NCBI GenBank assembly: GCA_028565635.1
Contig: JAOXYB010079831.1
Coordinates: 1 to 23,197 of the forward strand
From: Phoronis ovalis
Lineage: Eukaryota; Phoronida; Phoronidae
Length of the DNA stretch: 23,197 nucleotides
Reading direction: 5' to 3'
The position numbers and the translations under genes were made by a program. The stretch's first letter is position 1. The number at the start of each line of letters is the position of its first letter. A model generated the notes under the pieces. The model was not told where the DNA came from and made no database searches. It saw only the letters and a program-made list of their open reading frames with translations. Below, piece after piece: positions 1 to 11,100 of the stretch.

Positions 1-310
1 TGGGTGTCCGGTCTGAATGCTGAAAAACATACCCTTTCACCCTGTTTTTTGTAACGAACATGCGTACCCAGGTATTCGGTCTGTTACCCCCCCGGGGGAA
101 ATGCCATGGTGATAAGCAACGGGGGACCAGAATATCTCAATATGCTGGCATTAACTGAAGAGTCTAACTGTAATTTCAGTGATTAGATAATGGGGGCTGT
201 AGCAGTGAGCATTGTGGTCTGTTAAGTCCGAGCCGTGAGCATCCATTGACTCTGAAATGCGAGCAGCGAGCTTTTTCTTTTTGGCGACCTTTTTTAAGTG
301 CGAGCATTGC
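1..310. repeat. Dispersed repeat copy at left edge
   Basis: This GC-richer patch contrasts with the AT-rich sequence that follows it. It shares several phrases with the region at 15.4-16.0 kb: GGTCTGTTAAGT, GCGAGCAGCGAGC, and a string near 292-308 reading TTTTTAAGTGCGAGCATTG that recurs at 15612-15630. A phrase near 20-40 (TGAAAAACATACCCTTT) resembles one near 15940-15960. The match is imperfect and the 15.5 kb copy carries about 95 extra bases between shared blocks, so these are diverged members of one family. No ORF or terminal inverted repeat is evident. It lies in what is probably intron 1 of the SAPCD2-like gene. Confidence 0.6.
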
Positions 311-526
311 ACCCTGGGGCATCAGCTATTCATTTATTAAGCATATTCTTTCTCAATTTATAATTTGTTGATCTCAAATTAAAAGCAATTTATACAAGTG
401 AGAGAAAAGTGGTTAATTCCTCCCTGTAATATAAAATTATAATGGTACACGTAATTTTTAAAGTTCAATGTTAAAAAATGCAATAGTTGCTTTATTTTGC
501 TAGTATTAATGCTTTGTTTTACTCAC
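311..526 (-). other. Start of intron 1 of the SAPCD2-like gene
   Basis: AT-rich sequence with no coding potential seen. On the minus strand it begins with GTGAGT (526 down to 521), a consensus splice donor directly after the coding exon. The rest of the intron, and later exons, lie beyond position 1. Confidence 0.7.
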
Positions 527-1298
527 CAATTTTTCGGGATGGTTGTAACTTTGCATCTTGATCTTTGTTCATTGTTGCATTTCTTTGATTCTCCTCAGGT
601 ACACGCCCACCTCCACCACCAGGAGCACTAGTTATTCTATCTCGCTGCCATGATTTTAACCTATTTGAAATTTCATGCTTTTGGTTTGATGCTGCACTTT
701 CCGACATCAACCGTGCATGGGACTGAGAGTTTGGCCGCAATATGTTTGAGCGTTGTTGCTGCGGATTCAGTGGCGGGTTTTCACTTGATACCTCAACCCG
801 TGTTAAGTGTGGCACACTATCAGCCCGTTGAGGGGGTGGTCCAATATTGTGTGGCCTCACTGTAGCAGTTGTTGCTGACCTATTTGTTCTTTGGTTTCTA
901 AATGTATTTGGTTGTTGAGAAACCCCATTTTGGTTAAAACTGGACTTCAAATTATTATTGCTAATTTGTTGATATGCATGATTACGTGATGGTTCTAGAT
1001 TTTCCTTTTCATTACTTTTTGTATTTCTTTCGCCTTTATTTCTTAGCATGGCGATTTTTAATCCAGCTACAAACCTCTCAAAACTTAGTAATCCGTTTTG
1101 AGGAGTAACTTTTTGAAGTGCACCTAAAATTCCAGGTGGCAGTCCTTTTACACCATCTTCCTTCCACCGAGTCTCAATTTCAGAATATTTCACAAAACCA
1201 GTCTTACTCTCATCCAGAATATCAAAAAGCACCTTCAGAGATGATATAAATTGTTTAGGTAATCCATCTAAGCTTGATCTGTGTTGTAAACTCGACAT
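527..1298 (-). CDS. SAPCD2: SAPCD2-like protein, first coding exon (partial gene)
   Basis: Recognised as suppressor APC domain-containing protein 2. Residues about 13-85 form the conserved N-terminal domain: a helix ending LFDILDE, then EIETRW, LPPGIL, and the signature LSFERFVAGL. These match the start of vertebrate SAPCD2 as I recall it (LFDILDD, EIESRW, LTFERFVAGL). In vertebrates the protein binds LGN (GPSM2), limits its cortical placement and so affects spindle orientation. After about residue 90 the exon is low complexity, rich in N, Q, S and R, with a GGGG run near residue 226. The Met at 1298 is chosen because the domain starts a few residues after it. The open frame runs on to 519, but the exon should end at 527, at the GTGAGT donor, giving 257 codons plus one base. 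The C-terminal coiled-coil half expected for the family is outside the window. The gene faces the CIZ1-like gene head to head. Confidence 0.85.
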
Positions 1299-1660
1299 TT
1301 TCGGTTAATTTCAGGCTTATGCAGTGAGAACCTCCAACAGTTCAAGACAACCGTGTTTAAAAATAAGTTGCAATGTGCCCCAGTTTTTGCAGTTTTGATT
1401 GGTTTAAAATTGACCTTTGCCCCTCGTCTTTGAACTCGTACTCTCATATTCCCAATGTCTTACTTGTGATCATATCTCGCACATTACTAGTTTTAAAATG
1501 TAACTTTTGTACAATTTAAATTTAATAGGATAAATGTACAATAATTAATTTTACACACTATGACATATTTCAGTAAAACCTTGCGGAATACTTAATTTTA
1601 ATCTCAAAACGTGCAAGCATCGTTCGCCATCTTTTATTTTTTGCAGTTTTGAGGTAGGTA
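1299..1660. promoter_or_regulatory. Putative divergent promoter and 5' UTRs of SAPCD2-like and CIZ1-like genes
   Basis: The SAPCD2-like ATG (1298, minus) and a likely noncoding first exon of the CIZ1-like gene are about 330-360 bp apart. An inverted CCAAT box (ATTGG, 1398-1402) lies on the SAPCD2-like side. At 1625-1633 the minus strand reads AAGATGGCG, the classic YY1 core often found just downstream of start sites. A good donor, GAG|GTAGGT, at 1654 could end the noncoding exon 1 of CIZ1, which would join the acceptor TTGTAG at 2161-2166. No TATA box is obvious for either gene. The start sites are inferred, not seen. Confidence 0.5.
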
Positions 1661-2187
1661 GGTCTCTAGTCCTGGTTCATGACGTTCTGCACTAGCTCTT
1701 GATAATCGTGAGCTGTGCGAACAGTCATGGAAACTTACATAGAAATACAGTGAAAGTGCCCAAACTTTGAAATCTATATAGTATACTAATACAATGCCAG
1801 GTACGATTCAAAAAACCTAGTTGGTGGTCCATATAAATTATAACTATAAGCATCACAAGCACAGAGAAAATGTTTCGCACTATGCGTAAAATGTGGGTCA
1901 AGCCATCTGTGTCAGATTGGGAGATAATTCCAGATCCAGTAGTCGTGTGCAGCTATATACTGAGAACTGGCTATTAAAATAAAATGTTTCACTTCAAAAT
2001 ATTTCAAATAATACTGATTTTATGTTCAACTTTACAGTAATTTCCTTTTGAAAATTGTCCAATGCAACAAGAATCAACCTGTTCTAATAATAATTTCCAA
2101 TAACTCAAATGGCAGTCTCTTATTGTGTCTTGTTAGTGTGTCTTGATTAAATTTTTGCTGTTGTAGGATTTCAATTTGAAATTAAAC

Positions 2188-5100
2188 ATGTATCGAAATC
2201 ACCAGTCAATGAACATGGGACTTAACACTGGTAGTGGTTTACTTGGTAGCCGGCCTACAGCTAGTAATGCTAGTGGGTTGTTACCACTACCAAGGTCAAA
2301 TATAGCTGCAAGCAGTTATGAGTAAGTCATAATACAGCCATTTGCAATTCTGTTCTAGCTCCTCATAATGATAGTCATAGTCAAATTAAACATAGTTATA
2401 TCAAATCTGTTTCTTTTAAGCAACATTCACCCATGATAAGTACAGTATTCCTGTGTTGGCATATCATAGTTTGTTAGATTAGCTTGTGTACCATGATTAT
2501 AAACTAAACATAGTTTCTTTGAAGTGTTTTCTCTGGTAGTTTATACACGAAGCAAATATATAGCATACCCTCAAAGCTTTCAAGTTATCTAAACATCTTC
2601 AGCAGTTACTCTGGTTATTACACTGATTTCTTGCTGTTAATTTTTTAGCTCATTGAGCATGGATGATTATGATAACTTTTATGATGACAGAAGAGGTAGT
2701 GGACTTAGAAACATGGATGTGGCAAGAGATAGAAGAAGTTATGATGATTTTGATGACTATGATCTTGGTGGCCGTGGGTAAGATTTGTCCAGAGGCAATT
2801 ACAGTATTCTGTGAATATAATTTATCCAGCACTACTGATATATTTATATCATCCTTACAAATTTATACTAGGTTAAATGTTCATAACGGAAACATGAACC
2901 TGCAGTTTTATCATTTGTCCTGAAATTTGTAGATCGTCTAACAGTAACAGAGGCAGTAGTGGAGATGGTCTTCTTGGATCTGGAAATGAACAGAACCTTT
3001 TAGGCAATGTTGCCGCCCAGCTATCTCTCGTAAACACCCTGTTGCAGAAAGCCACCCAGTCCGGTGCATTGGGGTAGGTTAAAGTAACCACATAAAATAT
3101 TAAATAGCACGTTTAGTTTTAGCGAGAATCACCTGATGTGCAAGTGACCAAATTAGCTGTACTTTGTTTATGATACCGTGCACAGTATTGCCTGACAATA
3201 TTGTTGCTATTGAAAATTGTGTACCCTATTGCTGTGGCTATATCTTCAGAATGATGCAAGTGATTTCTTTGAAATTTGGAAGTGCAATAAACAACAGGCT
3301 ATAGATTTTTGTCATATATTATTGTGCAAACTTTTGCCATGGCAATCCCTTTTAATTTTTTTTTAAGAAAACATGATAAATTGTAATTTTTTGCAGTAAT
3401 TCTGATAATAGTAAGTAAACAGTACATTATGATGTAAATTTCCATAGCAGGCAAATATTTGAAGAAAAAATAAGTTATGTTCTGTCACTTCTAATAAAAT
3501 GGGGACAGATCAAAAATTAATGTATAGATTCTTCAGTTAATAAGGATTCTAAAGAAAGGTTTCCCTCAATAATTCACATTGCCTTTATTTTTGATAAGAT
3601 TGTCTTTCTCGGTGTTACACCACTTCCGTTACAAAGGACATATATTCGTATGGCAACACTGGGCATGGTATCTTATACCTTTGAATTAGATACTAGTGTA
3701 AAACAGTCCATTGTTTATAGTTGATTTACAATTTTCTAATGATATCATCTGACAATACAGGTCCCATAAAAGTATGAAATGCAATAGTGATGCCTTAGTT
3801 TTATAGGTTAAGGATTTGCCAAACACCAAAATCAATTTGAACAATAGTTTGTAAAAAGTTGCAATTTTATATTTTCTTTTTTGTTAGTTCTCAGGGTTTG
3901 TCCAGTGTTCAAAATCAGGTGAACCAAACAATGAGAAGTATGAGCGGTTTACAGCAAGTTCAGTCACAGCAGTCTGTACCGTCTAGATTGATGGGTAGTA
4001 GTCACTATACTCCATCTAGAATGATGAATGATCCTTTTGACAGTAATCAGTCAGTATCGTCCAGGCTGATGACTGACTCTCTTGGCAATAGTCCATCAGT
4101 ATCATCTAGAATGATGCCTGACTCTCTTGGTAGTAATCAGTCCATGTCATCTAGAATCATGCCTGGCTCCTTTGGCAGTAGCCAGTCCACATCGTCCAGA
4201 ATGATGTCAGGTTCCCTTGGCAGTAGCCAGTCTTTGTTGTCTGGCTCTCTTGGTACCAGTTTTGGAACTGGTATGGGTAGGTATTTTAATGTCTTCATTG
4301 CTCCACCTACATCTTTCAGCCTTAGCTTATTAACTTTAACATCCAATTTAATCAGATGCTTGCAAAGAACCATCTGGTATAGGTAATACTTAATATTTAA
4401 TTTAGTGCTGTTCTTGATGAATTTTGTTGATTTTGAATACTTCAAAAGGTAGACTGATTTGTTGGCTGGTTCATGGCTTGATTATGAAATTGGTGTGGAA
4501 TAAAATATGTGGAATTTCTATACTTATAGTGTAATATGCTTCCCATGTTACAGGTTCGAGTATAAACAGTAATATGGGGAGACAGCCAGCTCAGATTGGC
4601 AACAAGCGTCCTGTATCACTTCTTGACCTGGAACCAACTTGCCCAACATCATCTTTGATTCACGCTGGCACGCTTGGTGGCTCAGCAGTAAAAAGAAGCC
4701 GCTTTGATGTAGGGGTATGTATTAAACATGCTTTTGACAGGTCTCATAGTGATGTGATGCATTTTTGTCGTATCCTAACACTTATCACCAGTATCATTTT
4801 TCCATAACAGACATTTGTTTATTTAGTAAAGTTACATGCATACTTAACAGTAAAACATTACAATTTGCATGGTATTAAGCTACAAATAGGAATCATGTAC
4901 CTAGTACAATATCTGATACAGAATATGTGCTTCAACTAAAATATGATCTTTGCAGTGAGATCTATGAAGCTTTCTGTCGGATTTAGGTAGTCGCTAATGA
5001 CTGGTAAAAGATTCCTGGCCTGTGACAAAAGCTACTTATCCAGATAAAATAATATGCTGCAAACAAAACTGCAATATTGTCTAATCATTTCCTTTTAATG

Positions 5101-8100
5101 TATCAAGTAGAAAAGAAATATTAATTAACATGAATACAATTTAGTTCAAAACTAAATTTTCCTTTTCTAATGTGTAATCTTACTTTCCAGTGCTATCTCA
5201 ATACTTTCATCAGTCCTTTCTAAATTAGCAGGATACGGTCACATAAAAGAAAGCTTACATTAGTCAAAAAAGATTCAGTTTTGTACTAAATTGTATTTAT
5301 ATTTATTAATCATTTCTCTGAATCGATTTTTTATCAAATAAACATTCTTTCTGATTAATATTAATTACCTTTACTAAATAGTACTGGATATACACATGTC
5401 AGCAGACATTATTTGTAGACTTTAGCAACGCTTTGTAAATGTTGGGTCTTAAAATTGTACTTGCAGTGCACTATATTACATGCTAACTCCAGATGATCCT
5501 GTTTATAAGGACACTTCACCCATTTCATACACCACACTGAACATGCAATCTATCTCGGCAAGAATTGTTGAAATTATGAACTTTTTACCTTCAACTGACA
5601 TATACAAGACATTCAATTTGATTCATGTATTTACAGATAGTTTGTGTTGCTAAAACTGGTTATATGTAAAGTTGGGCATTTATAATCTTTTTTTTCACTT
5701 TCACAATGTCTTGCACCTAATTTATATTTCCACAAATTGTCTTCTACATCTGCTGATGCTATAAGTACATGAAAAAACACTACCGTATGTCTCTTTAAAG
5801 ACAAAACACAAGAATAGTTTGTTGATCATTCCTCATCCCAGAGCAGAGGTTGTGACTGAGAAGTGATACACTGATGAGTAGTTACCTCACATCTGGTGAT
5901 ATGTAGTATTTTAATTTTGTTTCATAAATGGTGGCTAGCTAGCTGGTGACAGCATTAAAAACTGGCTCATCGCAGCTTACTATTTGGTGACAGTGTCATC
6001 TGCTATTATTCTCTTGGATAATCTAGACTTTACTTCCTCTTGAGTAAACCGAACTGGCATATGTGTTAGGGTTTATATTTCAGGAATATCTACTGTATCT
6101 TTGAATCATCAAACAAGATGCTTTTGTAAAAGAGTAGTCATATTGTTATGTTTTGCCTTACACATTGTCTCACTATTCGCCTGTTGTAATTCTCATATTT
6201 ATCAGCAAAGCAAATTTGATTCTATTGAATTTATGTTTTAGGAAATCATGCAATGCATGAAGTTGGAGCCAAGATTCTTAAATGAGTACATTAGTACTAA
6301 AGTGTCCTATAATGTTTCGCTTCATTTTGGTTCAACCTACCAAATTCAATTTCCTTTTAACAAGGTCATCGATGATACTGGCCTGTTTTGTGACCTAATT
6401 GCTTGACACACAGAAAATGTTTTTTGTGTTGGTAACAGAAGAGTATTTTTGTCAGTTAGAGCATACTCTGTTAAACAACTATTTCTTTCTAGAAACCCAA
6501 TGCAAGGCATGTTATATTTATTTTCAGGAAATACTAGCAATGTTTGTACACACCTAAAAATTGCTTTTGCAAAATTCATGTACATATTTTTTCCTGAATG
6601 CCATTTATGGACTTCATGTTTGAATTTGTTGCTCTTTTTAACAGAACTCAGGTGCCGGTCTGTTGCCAAGTCCCATTCCTTTGCTTGGCAAACAAGGCCG
6701 AAGAGATGCCAGTAACCTCTCCAATCAAGGAAAGCAAGATCGCCAGTCACGTTTTAGTGAAAATAATAACCGCGATCGGCAAGGTAATGACTCAACAAAT
6801 GTCAGACTTTAAGTCACCAAACAACACTTTCTCATCTGTCCCAACTTGTCCCCAGATGTTCTACTGCATCTATGTTCTGTACCACCACATTTGCCAAAAA
6901 AATGACTAGAAAACTACAATCACAATGTATCAAGGAAAACTGCTTTATGTATATTGCCTTTACAATGCCCTCTCTGTTATATATGATACTTACACAGAAG
7001 AAACAGTTTCCATTCAGGTAAGTGTTGTTTTTACCCATACAGACTACTGTAAAAGTACCTGGTGGTATATTCAGTTATATCCAGCTTATGCAGAAATTCA
7101 ATGAAAACTTCTACCTTAATGCCCAGACCAATATTGTCAACCTTCAAGATATTGGGATGATTACAATGAATTTCACAATATGCTGGTATTGGTTCTCCTT
7201 TGCCTTTGTAAATTATGAGTCTGTTGAAAAAGTTTCCGTAAAGATGGCTAAAATTCATTGTGCTTTTGAATATGTCATTATCTGTAAGCAGTTTGATGTT
7301 TGAATATAGTTGTCCTTGAAGGATATATGCAACTGTCCAGAAAAATCTTCCCTTTTCCTTGATTGTACCTTTGTTGAAAAATCAGACAATGATAACACAG
7401 TAAAACTGACTATGCCTGTTCCATCTGCTTCATTCTATGTTCTCATTTCTATCTGGGTATCTTATCAGGTTCTGACTTCACACAAGTAGTCCCTACAGTC
7501 AAGTGCTGTGGGATGGACACTTAACTTTTTAGCCAATCACTTGAATTGCTATATACACTTGACAGGTGACAAGAGTGCCTTTTTGCCATTATCGTAGAAT
7601 TATCATTGATTAAAACCTTGCCGGCAGTTTGCTTGCTTGAAATGGACTAAGCATAATTGTTTCCCTTCCACAAGTTTTAACAAAGTTAACCTTTCTTTAC
7701 TTGATTCAATAAAGGACGTAGTATTTTCACACTGCTACTGTGCACTGTTAACTTGTGTGTAGATACCTGAGAAAATATCTTAAATTTCAAACAAAAGGTT
7801 CCAAGGCTGCCAAAAAGTTAGCGTGCACTATATTGTGTTTAACTTTACAACTGTCAGGAACCCATACCAATATATCATCCTGCTATAAACGACTGTTTGC
7901 ACTTGCCCAGTAAATAGATATTTTTAAAAAATTAATACTACATATTAGTAGTATGTCTTTTTTTGTGGGTAACAAGGAACGTTTCACCTGCATTTTAGTT
8001 TGTTGAGTAACTGATTTGACATTAAACTTGATTGTAGACAGGAGCAGGGGTGGGCGTGATCAGAATCGTGGTCGTATCCAGAACAGAAACAGAAGTGGCG

Positions 8101-11100
8101 GTAACAATAAAAATCAAGTCAATCCACGTCGAACTAGCGAAAGTTCTGACAAAAAACCGACCCATGGTAAGGATGATGCTAATTCGGAAGTTAAGCAAGA
8201 GGTTAAAAAGGAAGCATATGATCCATCAGAACCAACTGAAGATGAGAACATTGTAAAGGTAAAAACAGGAGTAAAGTTGGAGAAACATTTGGAATACCTT
8301 AATTACGTGTATTTTAGTATCATTTTTGTGCTTACTGCTGGAAAAAGAAAGCTTTTGTAAACTACTTTTACTTCAGTGTAGGTAGATACTTCAGTGTATG
8401 TAGATATACTTCAGTGTATGTAGATACGAGATGTAAAAAAAACAACAGCTGTAGTATGCCAGTTCCTTTTTTTACAAAATAATCCTTTAAATAATGCTTT
8501 CAAAATTGATTTCTAGTTCAGTCAAAAAGTTTCTAATAGACGAAAGGGTTATTACCCTCTCTGAAGATAATGTAAATGAAAATAGTCAAATAATATTATC
8601 TGAAGATACTGTTGATATACAGATTTTTTAGTAGTATTTCATTTATTTTCTGTCAGCTTGTATATTTTGTTTTAATAGTGGTACTTTCTTTTTTACCAGA
8701 ATGAGTCAAAGAGTAAAGATGAAGGCAAGGGCTCAGACTCGCCCAAACGCGATGTCACAAAAGACTTGAAGGTGACCATTGCCAATACAGACAAGGATAA
8801 AGATACAGAGAAAATGAGCGACGGGTCATTTCGTTGCCATGTCTGTAACGTAAATTGTCGAAATCAGAAGGTAAAGATTTGTTGTACAAAGTGAGCAATT
8901 GTAAAGAAATGCTGCTTATTACAGCTTAAATAAGAAGAGGAAGGGAGAAACAACTGGGAAGTAATTGGGGGGAAAACCAAAGATTCAAAGTTGTATTGAA
9001 TGTTTGTGCTTCTATTTGTAATACAGAACAAGGCATAAAGATAGACAATTTAATATGTCCAAGCATCCCTGTTAACTTTACACATATAAATTCCTAATCC
9101 GGCATTTTGGTCGTATTTAATTCTGTGTAGAACTATAAATGCATGAAAGCTGGTAACAAACACTGTTGTGTTTCAGAGTTTCACGTTGCATATGCAAGGG
9201 AAGAAACATCAGGATCGTATGAACCAGATGTTCATGTACCAGAAAGAACATGAAGCCCAGTCTCAAGCTCGCATGGTGGCAGAAAAGCATCTTAGGCAGA
9301 TTGAACACTCGTAAGACATATTTCTGGAAACTTAAAGTCATCTTAATGTGTGAAGTGTAAATTAGAACAGTTTGCAGTTTCAAGTCTGATTCATTTTGAG
9401 ATTTTGTGTGAAAATGTAAGATTTGATACATTGAGAAATATTGACTTTGCGTACTGACTAATATAATTTGGTGACATTTTTCAATTGTATTGAGAGCTCA
9501 AAAGGAATTATTTGTTGTTAGTTATGTTGTAGGAAAAAAAGTACAATTTTCTTCATAAAATGCATGTTTTGCATCTCTGTATGAATTATTACGTAGCCCA
9601 CATATCCTTTGAGTGGTTAACATGGAAATAACTAAAGGATCCTAGTTTCTCATCTGAATACATTTTTGCAAATATTTCTGATAAAATATTCTAGTTTTTT
9701 GCATCCTATTATTAAATAATTTCATGTACTGGACATGCAAATAGTGGCAATGCTATTTCCTTAACAGAAAATGTATTGTATGCTTTGACTTAAATTTTAG
9801 AAAAAAGAAGTGTAATATCTGTGACCGTGAGTACCTAGGTGATTTGCTGAGTCATCAAAGAACATCTGATCATAAGGTATGTTTATTTAAAACTTGCTTC
9901 CTATTTCAATTGTTAAGAAGGTATAGTTTATTTTCTTACTTATTACCATTATTGGATATTGCTACTTACTACTGCAATTGTTGTTATCTAAGACATTATA
10001 AATGTACCATGGAAACAAATGTTACAGTACTTCGTGGATTCTGTTTTAAAGATACTTAGTTTTCACTTTTGAGGTGCGGTTTAATGATAACTCATGCTGA
10101 ATAATTGAATTTTGGATTAAAGTTAAAATGGCATTAGTTCTTTTATTTATTCTCTTGCTTCTGGCAGCGAAAGGAACGCCTTGTCATCCGTGGATGTCCA
10201 CTGTGTAAAATCGAATCACCATTTCAAAGTTATCCCGAGTATGTGAAGCATATTGCAGGTGCTGAACACAAGAAGGTACATATTATATACAATATCTTAC
10301 CAACTGTGTTGGATGTAAAAGCAACAATAAAAGCCTGTGTTGTCACAGTAATAAACAAATAACTGAACAAGCTTATAGTGTTCAAAACATTTCATTAAAA
10401 CTCCTTTCTGAAGAAATCAGGCTATGTTGCTTTTACACCCAATTCAGTACCAAAAATGGTAAAATTTAGTCAAGTTGATTGATGGCATTTTGTTTTGTTA
10501 GAAAAAGAAACGCGGGCTCCGTCCACGGTGTCAAGTTTGCAATAAGACTTTTAGAAGAGTTAAACAGTTAATACGACATTGTCAGTCAGAGTTACATTGT
10601 AAGGTCAGTAGACTGGTAGGAGTATTTGTGTATTTCTGTCTGGAAACTGTATTTTAAATAGTTTTTTAAATGTTTTGTATTGTTTAAGCAACAGCTTAGC
10701 CATGTAGAATTACTTGTTTTTGTATTCTAGTTGTTACAAGAACTTTGTAGCACTGAATCAGTATGTTCAATGGCCTGGAAGACTTGCTGTCATGGTAACA
10801 GACTACATACTACATAATATTGTATTAAAGCTTATTCAATATTTTCAGAATAAAACGAACATTTCTCGTCCTTCAGCAGATGAAGTTCGTCCTACAGAAG
10901 ATGAAGATGAAGAACAATTGGTGACTATTGATGCAGTAGGAGAGTGTTCAGATGAGGTCAATGTATTTTATTGTCAAACCTGTAAAACACTCGTTTCCGA
11001 TTACCACTGGTTGTTAAATAGCCCTTTATTTTGTGCTACAGATCAAAGTCGATCTGCTGCCTACTTTTCGGACTCAGTAATGTAGACCTTGTAACATCAA

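Noticed and set aside
650-865. Plus-strand open frame of 71 aa
   Set aside because: Lies antisense to the SAPCD2-like exon; no domain, so it is a shadow of that gene.
6346-6750. Minus-strand open frame of 134 aa
   Set aside because: Covers intron 5 and overlaps CIZ1-like exon 6 in antisense. No recognisable domain and no promoter; the plus-strand exon explains the open sequence.
9117-9431. Minus-strand open frame of 104 aa
   Set aside because: Antisense to the CIZ1-like exon at 9177-9310, which codes half of a zinc finger with good splice sites.
10957-11085. Continuation of the exon 13 reading frame as a C-terminal end of CIZ1-like protein
   Set aside because: A donor at 10957 and a matching in-phase acidic exon at 11286, followed by the conserved last finger, show that splicing continues the protein.
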